Assembly (NCBI RefSeq): GCF_014280965.1
Contig: NZ_JACODZ010000002.1
Location: 434,001 to 498,000 of the forward strand
DNA from: Echinicola salinicaeni
GTDB taxonomy: Bacteria > Bacteroidota > Bacteroidia > Cytophagales > Cyclobacteriaceae
Reading direction: 5' to 3'
DNA length: 64,000 nt
Shown: piece after piece, positions 27,689 to 37,964 of the stretch
How the letters are laid out: every line of letters begins with the position of its first letter
Numbering within the stretch: the first letter of the stretch is position 1
Position numbers and translations under genes: made by a program
The notes under the pieces: model-generated
Told to the model about the DNA's origin: nothing
Seen by the model: the letters and a program-made list of their open reading frames with translations, nothing else
Databases searched by the model: none

Positions 27689-28902
27689 TACTGCGGTATA
27701 TTATAGGCTAGGGAGAAACGTAATGTTTCTGCCAAAGGGTGATTTTGTTTCTGTGGTACGAGGTAGGAAAAGTCAAAGCCAAAGCGTTTGATGTCAAAAC
27801 CTACACCCATGGTGAAATACTGTCTTCCACCTTTGTTTTTGTTTTCATGGAAATAACCTGTCCTAACGGCAAATTTTTCAGCGTATTCATATTCCACACC
27901 AAAGGATATCATCAATTCCTGCATTTCCTCGCTGAAACCATTAGGTGCGTCAGTAAATGATCCGAACATCCCACCTAGTAAAGGCCTGTTAGGGTCTTTT
28001 CCTTTAAGGATGATTGGATTCCCATTAGCATCTGTTTTAAGAGAACCGTCCTCATTTCTGTCATAAATGGGTGGTGTTGGTATTAATAGCTTGTTGATAT
28101 CAAAAGCAAATGTTAAATCATTATTGTCATCCAATGCTATTTCCAAGGCAGTACCTAAGCGTAAGTTGGTGGGGATATAATCTAAATCATCAGCACTGTT
28201 ATAAGTGATTTTTGGACCAATATTGCTAATGTTGGCACCAAGGGACCAATTGGCTTCTTTTCCTCCAAACAATACTTCTTTGTTGTAATAAACACCTACG
28301 TCAACGCCGACACTGATTCCGGGTTTGCTGTCACTGCCTCCTCCTGAACTGATGTTTCCTGAGAGATTGGAGTGAATAAACCTTGCAGATATACCTAAAG
28401 AAAGGTTTTGGGATAATTTTCTGGCATAAGTACTTCCTATGGCAATATCCCTTGGATTAAACTGTCCAATATCTTGTCCGGATCCATTGGTAAGTTGAAT
28501 ATCACCCATGTTAAAATACCTGAGATCTAATCCAAAAGTGGACATTTCATCGATTCTCAGATAACCCGTTAGGTAATTTAAGGACATGTCAGGTACTAAT
28601 TTTCCTAACCAGGGAGAATAGGACAAGGAAAAACCCATTTTGTCTTTTACAAAAGCCAGTTTTGCTGCATTCCAATGTGCTGAGTTGGCATCTGGTGAAG
28701 TGGCTACACCAGCATCACCCATTGCAGAGTGTCTGCTGTCTGGAGCAAAATTCAAGAAGGGAACAGCTGTAATGAGTACTCTTCGACCTTCATCTTGACC
28801 AGAAAGGACAACAGAATTGTTCTGAGCTTTAGCCGTTATAACAGTTAAGCAGAGTCCAATTAAAAAAATATAGCCTTTTAAATAACCACTTGATATCTTC
28901 AT
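27688..28902 (-). CDS. porV: Type IX secretion outer membrane protein PorV
   Basis: A 404-residue outer-membrane beta-barrel protein of the PorV/LptO family. A signal peptide ends near TAKAQ (about residue 26). Family signatures include FAPDSRHSAMGDAGVATSPD (about 51-70) and NSAHWNAAKLAF. In type IX secretion PorV shuttles cargo from the Sov translocon to the PorU sortase. Its gene overlaps porU by 4 bp, which matches this partnership. Identification rests on both the sequence signatures and the porU neighbour. Confidence 0.93.
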   Translation of the reverse strand: MKISSGYLKGYIFLIGLCLTVITAKAQNNSVVLSGQDEGRRVLITAVPFLNFAPDSRHSAMGDAGVATSPDANSAHWNAAKLAFVKDKMGFSLSYSPWLGKLVPDMSLNYLTGYLRIDEMSTFGLDLRYFNMGDIQLTNGSGQDIGQFNPRDIAIGSTYARKLSQNLSLGISARFIHSNLSGNISSGGGSDSKPGISVGVDVGVYYNKEVLFGGKEANWSLGANISNIGPKITYNSADDLDYIPTNLRLGTALEIALDDNNDLTFAFDINKLLIPTPPIYDRNEDGSLKTDANGNPIILKGKDPNRPLLGGMFGSFTDAPNGFSEEMQELMISFGVEYEYAEKFAVRTGYFHENKNKGGRQYFTMGVGFDIKRFGFDFSYLVPQKQNHPLAETLRFSLAYNIPQ

Positions 28903-31900
28903 TGAATATTTATTTTTCCAATAGCCTGATCAGAAGATCCATCCTCTTCACTGAATAGCTGTAATTTGTAAATATAAGTTCCTTTTGCGGGAATTTTGGT
29001 GATGTCACGCAAAAATATCCATTCTAAATCTATGATTTCGGGATCAGCTTTTACTAAACGTTTACTTGTTGAATATATTTTGCTTCCCGTCATATTATAT
29101 ATGTTAAGCTGCAAATTTATGTTTTCATCTGGGCGATTATGTTTGATATAAAAGTGACTGATATTACTGGTTGGGTTAGGGTAGGTTAAATGTTCGAGTA
29201 TCCTTAACCTGTTACTCCCCTCAACGCTTATTTCCAAGCTTTCAGTATTATGGTTACCAAGGTTGTCAAAAGCGGTCAGTTGTAAAATGTTTATACCTTC
29301 CTCGAGACCATTGATTTTGGTATCAATAAAGCCTTCCTTATAGGAACCATTTAGAGATCGATAAAACATACTGATATCTATTGGCGCATTATTGTTTACC
29401 TTCAATGAAATGTTTTGACCTTCTGGAATACTGGAAATCTGGATGCCGTTTTCGTCGTTAATTTTGGCCAGTAAACGGACTTGCTTAGATGATATGGTAC
29501 GAATATTATTTAGGCTATCCTCTGCAAATAACCGAATGAGTGGACCTGTTTTGTCTTCAGGGATTTCTTCCGGTTTTCCCCCGATAAGTACTGATTGGGA
29601 GCCAAAAGCTTCCTGCTTACTTTGGGTGTCAATAGCGAAAACCCTGATTTTTCCTTTTTCAAAGCTTTCGTGAATTTGAGGGCTGATGAATATTTCTACT
29701 TCAAATTTACCTGCAATCACTTGACCTGTTCCTCGGAATAGGCTGTTTTCCTCTTTTGCGTATTTAATTGCTGGTCCCTCATCTCCCAAGGTTTCTACTT
29801 CAATAGCTTTATCCTGAAGATTTAACTTGAAATCTCCCTCGAAGTTTTGAATTTGCCCCCCCGTTAGAGGATCAATAATCCGTCCTTTGATAAGGAACTT
29901 TTTGCCTGCTTTGAGGGTGTCTACTTTGAGGTCTATTTCTGCCGTTTCAATTTCTGTCTGAATCCCCAAGTCTGGTAAAGCCAATCTCAGGCTTGGATCC
30001 CCTAAGAGTGAGAAGTTTCTATTATATGGGCCATTGAGGCTATTGTTTTTAGTCGCTTTGAATATATCACCAAGGCTTAAGTATTGCCCCTTGTTTTGGC
30101 TAAAAAGTGCCGCAATAAAAGCCTTGTTTAATTCAAAGTTGATACTGCTGAACACAGGTCTTCCAGTCGTCAATAAGGCTATCGCACCTTTTTTTTGTCC
30201 CATTAAAAGTTCCTCTGCACCTGAACGGATAAATGGGCTGTCATGTCTGCCAAATTCACAAGTAGCAGTGACAAAAATTGGATAATGATCGCTTTCAGGC
30301 CAGTTTTTTAAATCACTGATTTGAAAAATGCGCTCGGCCATTAATGTGTTTTCATTACCATGGCCAATATAATTTAGCAGAAATATACCTTCATCTAACT
30401 TATTATTTAATGCTGATTTAGCAGCCGGAGAGGATTGATAATCTCCTTCCTGAACTTGTTCATAATTGTCAAGATACAGTTGTTCTGTAAAAAATTCTGG
30501 ATGATTATCTCTAATGGACTGTATATGTGTTTCGCTATGTTTTAAATGAATATTATTATCACCATCATCAGCCATAAAAAGTAATTTGGATTTCCAATCC
30601 CCCAATTGTTTCGCTGAGTTTTCATAATGGATGATTTTGTCCACTACATTTTTTGCTTCTTGAGAATTGATTACGGGTATCCTTCCTATACCAATATTTA
30701 ACAGAAGGTCTCCTGATTTATTCTCTAGCCAATCTCCTTGGCCAAATTCAAGAAATCCAAAGTAGTCATCAGAGCTATATGAGGTCAATGGATTAAGGCT
30801 GTTTCTGGAACTGTAGGTAGGAACTAAATTAGGACGGCCATCAATGATGTATTTATAGTCAAAGGTGCCCTTACCCATAAAAAGGACGTTTTTTAAAAGA
30901 CCGGATGAATGATATTGATCAGCCAAAAAGTTCCTGATAGCCGTAAGGTCTTTAGTGCCGTAATTATATGCGTCATATATTTCTTGAGGTGTAATGGTTT
31001 GGCACGTGATTCCCCTTTGCCTTTTATGATCAGCCAATCGGTTGGATTGATATAATAATGAAGGGGCGGAAATGATGATCAATTCCGCCTTTCCATTATT
31101 GTTTCTTGGACTTAAATCAATATTTTCTGGTGCTGGGATGTTCTTGACGATTTCAGGATTGAATACGACCAGGGCTTTTTCTTTAGGTAGGTCGAAATAG
31201 TCTCTATCACTTTGAATGATTAAGGGCTGGTCGAAATTAGTGATATCCCAATATTTTAGATTTTCCCTATGCCTAATAGATAGGGGAGAGTTTCTTAAAG
31301 TGTAGTATATTCCAGATTCAAGCTGCTGAACGTTATAAGGCAGTCCCAGTAGAAAATAATCCAGAAACCCAATTCCATTGCCATTTCCTTGCATTTCAAG
31401 ATTAAAGCTAGATATAGCTCCCAGTTCGGTATGATTAATGAATCCATGATCGAAGCCTTCTCGCCCTTTAAGCCCATAGGTGGAATTAGGGACTGCTGAG
31501 ATATCAATTTGTGAAAAAGTATTGGAGCCGGTTCTGATGCTTAAGGTGCTATTCGAAAAGGACTGGGCCATGACTTGGGTCTGGAAATAGATTTGTCCCT
31601 CGTCATAGGAGGGGATAGGGATATTAAAACTAGAAATTCCACCAGGGAATAGTCTATTACTGTACCATTTCCTTCCAGAAGACAATAAGTTTTGAGCTTC
31701 TTTCTTATAGGTATATACTTGATATAAAAAACCTTGATTGGATGCTGAACTTGAATAGTCAATTTTATCTATCCTTTTGGGCTGTTTTTCATTGATCTTT
31801 ATCAAGTAATAGGCGGTGTCAGTATAGATATGGTGTTGATAGTGGATAGAATCTGCACTGATGGCTATAGAATGGGGGCCTTCCAAGAATACAAAAAGCT

Positions 31901-32171
31901 GGTTATTAAATACCTCTCCCGGGATTTCTTGAAGTTGCAGTTCTTGACTGTCCAGTTTTTGGGGAAGCATTCCTTTTCTACCATAAATACTTATTTGGTC
32001 TATGCTGGAAGCACCAATTTTTTGCAAATCTGCTTGGTCAATTTTATAAATTCCGGATTGGATTACAGGGAATTTAAAATAGTTGGATTGGGCATATAGG
32101 CTTATGGACTGACAAAAAATTATCAGACCAGTCAGAAGAGATAAAAATGTTATGTTAAGGCTAAATTTCAT
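28899..32171 (-). CDS. porU: Type IX secretion sortase PorU (C25 family)
   Basis: A 1090-residue cell-surface cysteine peptidase related to gingipains (C25). It has a signal peptide (about 1-28), an N-terminal beta-rich region, a gingipain-like catalytic domain (about 360-720) and a C-terminal sorting-type domain beginning near YPNPTSN. Catalytic residues are His604 in YIGHGNENTL and Cys638 in TATCEFGRHD. PorU removes the C-terminal signal of type IX cargo and joins cargo to anionic lipopolysaccharide. Its start overlaps the end of pssA by 11 bp, and its end overlaps porV. Length is normal for the family. Confidence 0.94.
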   Translation of the reverse strand: MKFSLNITFLSLLTGLIIFCQSISLYAQSNYFKFPVIQSGIYKIDQADLQKIGASSIDQISIYGRKGMLPQKLDSQELQLQEIPGEVFNNQLFVFLEGPHSIAISADSIHYQHHIYTDTAYYLIKINEKQPKRIDKIDYSSSASNQGFLYQVYTYKKEAQNLLSSGRKWYSNRLFPGGISSFNIPIPSYDEGQIYFQTQVMAQSFSNSTLSIRTGSNTFSQIDISAVPNSTYGLKGREGFDHGFINHTELGAISSFNLEMQGNGNGIGFLDYFLLGLPYNVQQLESGIYYTLRNSPLSIRHRENLKYWDITNFDQPLIIQSDRDYFDLPKEKALVVFNPEIVKNIPAPENIDLSPRNNNGKAELIIISAPSLLYQSNRLADHKRQRGITCQTITPQEIYDAYNYGTKDLTAIRNFLADQYHSSGLLKNVLFMGKGTFDYKYIIDGRPNLVPTYSSRNSLNPLTSYSSDDYFGFLEFGQGDWLENKSGDLLLNIGIGRIPVINSQEAKNVVDKIIHYENSAKQLGDWKSKLLFMADDGDNNIHLKHSETHIQSIRDNHPEFFTEQLYLDNYEQVQEGDYQSSPAAKSALNNKLDEGIFLLNYIGHGNENTLMAERIFQISDLKNWPESDHYPIFVTATCEFGRHDSPFIRSGAEELLMGQKKGAIALLTTGRPVFSSINFELNKAFIAALFSQNKGQYLSLGDIFKATKNNSLNGPYNRNFSLLGDPSLRLALPDLGIQTEIETAEIDLKVDTLKAGKKFLIKGRIIDPLTGGQIQNFEGDFKLNLQDKAIEVETLGDEGPAIKYAKEENSLFRGTGQVIAGKFEVEIFISPQIHESFEKGKIRVFAIDTQSKQEAFGSQSVLIGGKPEEIPEDKTGPLIRLFAEDSLNNIRTISSKQVRLLAKINDENGIQISSIPEGQNISLKVNNNAPIDISMFYRSLNGSYKEGFIDTKINGLEEGINILQLTAFDNLGNHNTESLEISVEGSNRLRILEHLTYPNPTSNISHFYIKHNRPDENINLQLNIYNMTGSKIYSTSKRLVKADPEIIDLEWIFLRDITKIPAKGTYIYKLQLFSEEDGSSDQAIGKINIQ

Positions 32172-32859
32172 GCGGTTTTATCCAACTCTCTACCAAAGAA
32201 AGCAAAATATAACCTATAATAACAAATGGGACACCGGCAATGCCTAAAGAAATGATACTAATAAGACCTATTAGAATGGTCAAGTATCGAAATATATTAT
32301 CTTTCAAGGCAAAGTTTTTAAATTTTAAAGCGATCAATGGCAATTCAATGGTTAACATCAATGCCATTATTATCGAGAATGTAAGCAGGATATAGCCATT
32401 GGATATGAGTTGGTCAGCCCATTCAAATTTATTGGACAGAAAAGGTAAAGTGCATAAAAGAAGTGCATTGGCAGGGGTAGGTACTCCTATAAAGCGATCT
32501 GATTGCCTAGTGTCAATATTGAATTTGGCCAGTCTCATTGCTGACTGAACTCCAATAAAAAAGGATAGAAACGGGGTGTGGCTGTCCGGAAAGGCTTCCG
32601 ATAGCATTTTGAAGATGACAAATGAAGGTAAAACGCCGAAGGTTACCAGGTCTGCCAAAGAATCCAATTGTTTTCCGATCTCACTATGTACTTGAAGTAA
32701 TCTGGCCACCATGCCATCCAAGAAATCAAAAATGGCAGCAGCTATGATAAAATAGGTGGCATAAAATAACTTTCCGTCCAATACAAAGAAGATGCCTGCC
32801 ATACCGCTGACCAAGTTCAGACTAGTGATGGCATTAGGGATATGCTTTTTGATGTTCAA
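32161..32859 (-). CDS. pssA: CDP-diacylglycerol-serine O-phosphatidyltransferase
   Basis: A 232-residue inner-membrane enzyme that makes phosphatidylserine from CDP-diacylglycerol and serine, the precursor of phosphatidylethanolamine. The complete CDP-alcohol phosphotransferase motif is visible: Asp48-Gly49, Ala52-Arg53, Gly62, Asp66, Asp70 (DGxxARx8Gx3Dx3D). About six to seven hydrophobic helices are present. It overlaps the upstream MBL gene by 4 bp and porU by 11 bp, so it is in the middle of the operon. Confidence 0.93.
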   Translation of the reverse strand: MNIKKHIPNAITSLNLVSGMAGIFFVLDGKLFYATYFIIAAAIFDFLDGMVARLLQVHSEIGKQLDSLADLVTFGVLPSFVIFKMLSEAFPDSHTPFLSFFIGVQSAMRLAKFNIDTRQSDRFIGVPTPANALLLCTLPFLSNKFEWADQLISNGYILLTFSIIMALMLTIELPLIALKFKNFALKDNIFRYLTILIGLISIISLGIAGVPFVIIGYILLSLVESWIKPHEI

Positions 32860-33509
32860 AATTGTGCGTTTTTACCTACGAATGGATTATGCGTTTTCTC
32901 AATGCCAATGGTAGTGGCAGGTCCATGCCCTGGATAAACCTTTACATCATCAGGTAAGGTGAATAACTTGTTTTTAATGGCATTGAGTAATGTTTGGTGG
33001 TCACCACCGGGAAGATCAGTTCTTCCTATACTGCCTTGGAATAATGTGTCTCCTCCTATGCAAGTTTTAGATGCTGGATGATAAAATACTACATGCCCAG
33101 GAGCATGCCCCGGTACCCATATGATTTCCAGTTCAGTATTACCGAAAGTGATTTTTTCACCCTCATCAAAGAAAATTTCAGGCTCACATTCCGCAAAGGC
33201 CGGAAAACCATAGTTAGCAGCATAACTACTTACAGACCTTAATACGACCTCTTCTTTTGGGTGGATTTCCAGTGGTAATTTGTAGCTGTAATTAATAAAA
33301 TCATTCCCCAGAACATGGTCAATATGGCAATGCGTGTTGAGCAACCTTACTGGTTGAAGCTCATTCGATTCTATAAATTTTTTAAGTTGTTCCTTTTCAT
33401 CTTTTTCATAGCAACCAGGATCTATGATGACCGCTTTTTTCGTATCATCATATAAAATATAGGTGTTTTCTTGGAAAGGATTAAAGGTAAAAGCTTTAAT
33501 GTGGAGCAT
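32856..33509 (-). CDS. MBL-fold metallo-hydrolase (glyoxalase II-like)
   Basis: A 217-residue metallo-beta-lactamase-fold hydrolase. The metal motif THCHIDHVLGND provides His60, His62, Asp64 and His65; further metal ligands are in VPGHAPGHVVF, GGDTLF and VYPGHGPAT. The layout is like glyoxalase II and related thioester hydrolases, but the C-terminal helical glutathione-binding domain is missing, so bacillithiol- or other small-thiol-linked hydrolysis is possible. It heads the operon that continues with pssA, porU, porV and the M16 homologue. Confidence 0.88.
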   Translation of the reverse strand: MLHIKAFTFNPFQENTYILYDDTKKAVIIDPGCYEKDEKEQLKKFIESNELQPVRLLNTHCHIDHVLGNDFINYSYKLPLEIHPKEEVVLRSVSSYAANYGFPAFAECEPEIFFDEGEKITFGNTELEIIWVPGHAPGHVVFYHPASKTCIGGDTLFQGSIGRTDLPGGDHQTLLNAIKNKLFTLPDDVKVYPGHGPATTIGIEKTHNPFVGKNAQF

Positions 33510-33566
33510 GTCCTAAACATTTTTGAATTCATGCCAAAATAACGAAGAAAGAATTTAATTTTGGGT

Positions 33567-34619
33567 ATGGAAGTGGATTTTTTACTCATTGGTCAAGGTA
33601 TTGCAGGGACGGTATTGTCCTATAAATTGCATCAGGCAGGGAAGTCTGTTTGTATTTTGGATAAGGCTACAGAAAATAAAAGTAGCCGGGTGGCTGCAGG
33701 CTTGTTTAATCCCATTACAGGGAGAAAAATGGTTAAGACTTGGAACGCAGATAATTTGTTTCCGGAAATAATTCCCTTATATTCTGAATTGGAGCGATTA
33801 TTAGGCAAAAAGGTAATTTATTCTAAGCCCATTTACAGGCCTTTTAATTCTATTGAGGAGCAGAATGAATGGATGGGGAAAAGTATAGAAGCAGGCTTGC
33901 AAGCTTATTTATCCGATGTGCGGGTTAACTCCCTTTACCCGGAAGTTAATGATCCTTATGGTGGGATTATGCTTAAGAACTCGGGGTATGTGGATATAAA
34001 TACTTTATTGGATGGGTATATGGAATGGTTCCAAGAATTTGGTGTCATCAAAAATGAGGTTTTTGATGAAAGTCTTTTGGTAGAAAAGGGCGGGGGATGG
34101 AAATATAAGGATATCGAAGCCAAGAAAATTGTCTATTGTAATGGACTAGGAGCGATGAAGAGTCGGTTTTTTGATTGGTTGCCTTTTGCCCCGGTGAAAG
34201 GAGAAATATTGGAAATGAAGGATGATTTTGTCCCAAATGAAATAATTAATCGTGGTGTGTTTCGAATTACCATGCCGGATAATACCATTAGAGTTGGGTC
34301 TACCTACAGTTGGCATGATTTGGACATTGGTCCGACTGAACGTGCGAAGAAGGAGATTTTTGAGCGGTTAAATAAAATTGTACCGACGGAGGAAAAAGGA
34401 TTGATTAGTCACAGAACAGGGATTAGACCAGCCACAAAAGACAGAAAGCCGTTTTTGGGAAAACATCCTGAAAGCGAAAGCGTTTATATATTTAATGGCT
34501 TTGGAGCCAAAGGAGTTTCTTTAGTACCTTATTACAGTGATATAATGTTCGACTTATTGGAAGGGGGAGCCGAACCTGAAAAAGATGTTAACATAAGTCG
34601 ATTTTTTAAGTATATTTAG
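33567..34619 (+). CDS. FAD-dependent oxidoreductase (DAO family)
   Basis: A 350-residue flavoprotein of the DAO family. The FAD Rossmann motif FLLIGQGIAGTVLSYKL is at the N-terminus, and the C-terminal SHRTGIRPATKDRKPFLGKH followed by NGFGAKGVSLVP resembles the oxidase domain of MnmC and glycine oxidases. The start is set at the ATG at 33567; a TTG two codons upstream is possible. Substrate unknown; a cytoplasmic amine or amino acid is likely. It is divergent from the MBL-pssA-por operon and 23 bp upstream of the large TolB-like gene. Confidence 0.83.
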   Translation: MEVDFLLIGQGIAGTVLSYKLHQAGKSVCILDKATENKSSRVAAGLFNPITGRKMVKTWNADNLFPEIIPLYSELERLLGKKVIYSKPIYRPFNSIEEQNEWMGKSIEAGLQAYLSDVRVNSLYPEVNDPYGGIMLKNSGYVDINTLLDGYMEWFQEFGVIKNEVFDESLLVEKGGGWKYKDIEAKKIVYCNGLGAMKSRFFDWLPFAPVKGEILEMKDDFVPNEIINRGVFRITMPDNTIRVGSTYSWHDLDIGPTERAKKEIFERLNKIVPTEEKGLISHRTGIRPATKDRKPFLGKHPESESVYIFNGFGAKGVSLVPYYSDIMFDLLEGGAEPEKDVNISRFFKYI

Positions 34620-34642
34620 AACAAAGACAACAAAAAAGTTAA

Positions 34643-37600
34643 ATGAAAGTAAAATTAGTTGTTATTTATTTTACAATATTATGGCTTGGTTCTTTCAGTG
34701 TTTCAAAGGCCCAGTTTGATCAGGAAAGATTTGGGAAAAACCGCATCCAGCACCAAGAGTTTGATTGGTATTTTTTTACTTCCAATAATTTTGAGGTTTA
34801 TTATTATGGTGGTGGTAGAGACAATGCTAGAATGGCCATAGACTATCTGGAAAATGAATTTGAAAGAATCACCCAATTAATAGGTTATGTAGCCTATACC
34901 AAACCAAAAATTTACATCTATAATAGCCATGAAGAATGGTTGCAAAGTAATGAAGATCTTTTTGAGAATAATTATACAGTAAACGGCCAGACTTATTTTT
35001 CAAAGCTATTGGCTGAAGTGCCTTACACTGGTGATATGGCATCGTTTAAGGAAGAGCTGTTATATCGTACGACAAAAGTGATTTTGGAAGAAATGCTGTT
35101 TGGCAGTACAATCGCAGATGCTTTTCAGTCTAATTTGATCACTAGTTTTCCAAATTGGTTCATCGATGGGGCAGCTCTTTATTTGGCGAAGGGATGGAGC
35201 TTGGAAATGGACGATTATGTGCGACATTATATAAATAACAATAAGCAGCCTAAATTATTCAAGTTGGATCATAAAGAAGCGGCCTTGGTAGGGCAGTCTA
35301 TATGGAATTTTGTGGTACAACAATATGGTAAAAGGTATATTTCAAGCATTTTAAATCTTAGTAGGATTAATAGAAATGAAGAGAATAGTATATCCAATAC
35401 TTTAGGGATAGGCTTTAAAAACTTTGTAGAGCAGTGGAAACAGTATTATGGTCGAATAAACGAACCTGTATTTTCTACTTTTAAAGATGTCAATGAAAAA
35501 AATACCATTGCAAGTACCAAAAAGAATGATGAAGGTTCTATTAATGATATTAAATTCAGTCCAGATGCAAAACACTTGGCTTATGTAATTAATAATGATG
35601 GGAAGTTTAAGGTCATCGTGAGAGAAATCAGTACAGATAATGAGGTTACAATCTATAAAGGTGGCTATGTGACCGATGATCAAGAACCCAATTTTACTAC
35701 CCCGGTAATTGCTTGGAGAGATACTTTAAACCTAACCATTGCCACTTTTAAGAAGGGACTGACCACTCTTAGAATGCGAAGCATTGACGGAAGTAACCAG
35801 GATAAGATTTTTCTTAGGAATATCACCCAAATCAATAGCTTGGACTTTTCTCCCAATGGGAAAAATATGGTGCTTTCTGCCATGGCAGGTGGGCGAACAA
35901 ATATTTATACGCTCAATTTAAGAGGTCAGGGAAGAAGATTAACGAATGACGTGTTCGATGATATCACTCCGGTATTTCTCAACGACTCAACTATAATTTA
36001 TTCCTCAAATAAGACAGACCTTCCAGATAGCGTGATGAGTAAGGCGCCAGATGTGAGGAAACTGCCTGAATATTTTAACCTGTTTAAAATCGATTTGGGG
36101 GACAGTATGGTGGTGTCAAAGTTGACTAATATGAATTCCAAAAACTATATGCCAAGGGTGATGAATCAAAATTTTGTTTTGCACCTGAGCGACCAGAGTG
36201 GAATAAGAAATGTGATGAGGCTAGGTATTGGAAGTGATATATCCAGCCAAGTATCCGCTTTTAATACCAGTGTAGAAAGCTTTGATTATTCTCCTTCTAC
36301 CAATAAATGGGCTTATGCGGTAAATGATGGAATCGGCAGCAGGATCGTTTTGGAATCCTATCCCAACTTGGATCAATTTACTCCAGGAACCCCAAGGGTA
36401 CAGCTATCCCAGGCCAAGGCACTCAATGAAAGATTAGCTGCTAGGAGATTGGAGAATCAACAAGAGAACAATCAAGTAGCGGCAGAAGAGCCAGTGATAG
36501 AAAAACTTAAAGAGGCAGTACAGGATACAATTACATTACCCAATAGAGCGACTGGTGCGATCAATATTGATAGGCTACGCTTTGAAAGTAGAGGGGGAAT
36601 CAATACTGATAATTATGTTTTTGATACTGTACCAAGTCCAGATCAAGAAGAGCCAAATACTACCAGAACTGGTAGAAGTAGTATTTTGGAGGCATTCAGA
36701 AAACAAAGCCTTAAAAATACGGTTAGGGGACCAAGGTCATATACTCCGCAGTTCATGGCGCACAGTTTGAGAACTACTTTTGTGGTAGATCCTTTACGGG
36801 GGTTTGGGATTAATATTGATGGTCAAATGACGGATCTATTGGACAACCATATTTTTAAAGGAGGGATAATGACTACCCTGGATTTTAGGTCCGGTAGTGA
36901 TATTTTCTTTGAATATCAGTATTTGAAAAGTAGGATAGATTTTAGAGGTAGGTTTGACCGCAAGGCATTGGTGATTGCTGAGGGAGATGTTACCTACCAA
37001 AGATATGTATTGACCAAAACAGAATTAGGCTTTTCTTATCCATTTACCGTTCATAGTAGGTTTACGGCAGCTCCTTTCTTTGCAAAGACCCAATATTATA
37101 ACCTCAATCCGGATTCTTTAATTAGAGGCGGGGATGGCCCTCAGAATAGATTTGATGTCAATTATATTGGAGGTAAGGCTGAATTTGTGGTGGATAAGAC
37201 CAGACAGTTGGGTTTATATATGGAGCAAGGCTTTAAAGCTAAGGCTGGGTTTCAACATTATCAAGGAATTGGAAAGGCAGATCGGTCATTTAGTAATTTC
37301 TATTTTGATTTAAGGAACTATCAAAAGGTTCATAAGAATATTACTTTTGCCACCAGATTATATGCTGGGTCTTTTATGGGCAATAACCCACAGAGTTATT
37401 TGGTCGGCGGTATGAAAAACTGGTTATTTAATGAGTTTTATGAGCCACCTTCCAATAGGCCTGAATCTTCACCCATCAGGAACAGTGACGGTAGGGAAAA
37501 CTCTAATATTCTTTTCGCAGAATTTGTGGATTTACGGGGGTATGATTATGATGAGATTAGGGGAAGAAATGTGATTACCTTTTCAGCAGAATTGAGGATT

Positions 37601-37930
37601 CCATTGTTTTCTTATCTCTCCAGAGGTAATATAGCCTCTAATTTTATCAAAAATTTCCAGTTAGTTGGTTTTTATGATGCTGGATCCTCTTGGGATAAAT
37701 CTGCGCCTTGGGAGCGGGTAAATGACCAGAACACTGAGGTTATCAATACAGATGGTTCTCCATTTGAGATCACCCTTAATAACTTTAACAATCCTTGGTT
37801 GCAGAGTTTTGGAGGAGGTTTGAGAACGGTATTATTGAACTATTATGTGAAGTTTGATATAGCTAGGCCAATCAGGAATTATGATGTGGAGAAGACCAAG
37901 TTTTACGTGACCCTAGGCTATAATTTCTAG
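34643..37930 (+). CDS. Large peptidase-MA-like / TolB-like propeller / beta-barrel envelope protein
   Basis: A 1095-residue exported protein with a signal peptide ending near VSKAQ (about residue 24). Residues ~45-260 resemble a peptidase MA-like domain, including FPNWFIDGAALYLAKGW, but no HExxH zinc motif is present. Residues ~300-590 look like TolB/WD40-type propeller repeats (for example IKFSPDAKHLAYV and LDFSPNGKNMVLS). The C-terminal third, from ~690, is beta-rich and ends in KFYVTLGYNF, with a terminal Phe as in outer-membrane barrels. The order is typical of an uncharacterised Bacteroidota family often called TolB-like. It is probably anchored in the outer membrane; the function is unknown. 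Confidence 0.75.
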   Translation: MKVKLVVIYFTILWLGSFSVSKAQFDQERFGKNRIQHQEFDWYFFTSNNFEVYYYGGGRDNARMAIDYLENEFERITQLIGYVAYTKPKIYIYNSHEEWLQSNEDLFENNYTVNGQTYFSKLLAEVPYTGDMASFKEELLYRTTKVILEEMLFGSTIADAFQSNLITSFPNWFIDGAALYLAKGWSLEMDDYVRHYINNNKQPKLFKLDHKEAALVGQSIWNFVVQQYGKRYISSILNLSRINRNEENSISNTLGIGFKNFVEQWKQYYGRINEPVFSTFKDVNEKNTIASTKKNDEGSINDIKFSPDAKHLAYVINNDGKFKVIVREISTDNEVTIYKGGYVTDDQEPNFTTPVIAWRDTLNLTIATFKKGLTTLRMRSIDGSNQDKIFLRNITQINSLDFSPNGKNMVLSAMAGGRTNIYTLNLRGQGRRLTNDVFDDITPVFLNDSTIIYSSNKTDLPDSVMSKAPDVRKLPEYFNLFKIDLGDSMVVSKLTNMNSKNYMPRVMNQNFVLHLSDQSGIRNVMRLGIGSDISSQVSAFNTSVESFDYSPSTNKWAYAVNDGIGSRIVLESYPNLDQFTPGTPRVQLSQAKALNERLAARRLENQQENNQVAAEEPVIEKLKEAVQDTITLPNRATGAINIDRLRFESRGGINTDNYVFDTVPSPDQEEPNTTRTGRSSILEAFRKQSLKNTVRGPRSYTPQFMAHSLRTTFVVDPLRGFGINIDGQMTDLLDNHIFKGGIMTTLDFRSGSDIFFEYQYLKSRIDFRGRFDRKALVIAEGDVTYQRYVLTKTELGFSYPFTVHSRFTAAPFFAKTQYYNLNPDSLIRGGDGPQNRFDVNYIGGKAEFVVDKTRQLGLYMEQGFKAKAGFQHYQGIGKADRSFSNFYFDLRNYQKVHKNITFATRLYAGSFMGNNPQSYLVGGMKNWLFNEFYEPPSNRPESSPIRNSDGRENSNILFAEFVDLRGYDYDEIRGRNVITFSAELRIPLFSYLSRGNIASNFIKNFQLVGFYDAGSSWDKSAPWERVNDQNTEVINTDGSPFEITLNNFNNPWLQSFGGGLRTVLLNYYVKFDIARPIRNYDVEKTKFYVTLGYNF

Positions 37931-37964
37931 AATGATTGTTATTTTATTTGTTTAAGTTTGTGGC

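Noticed and set aside
34643-37930. Annotation as a zinc metalloprotease
   Set aside because: The MA-like region has no HExxH motif; the wording 'peptidase-MA-like' is used only for fold resemblance.
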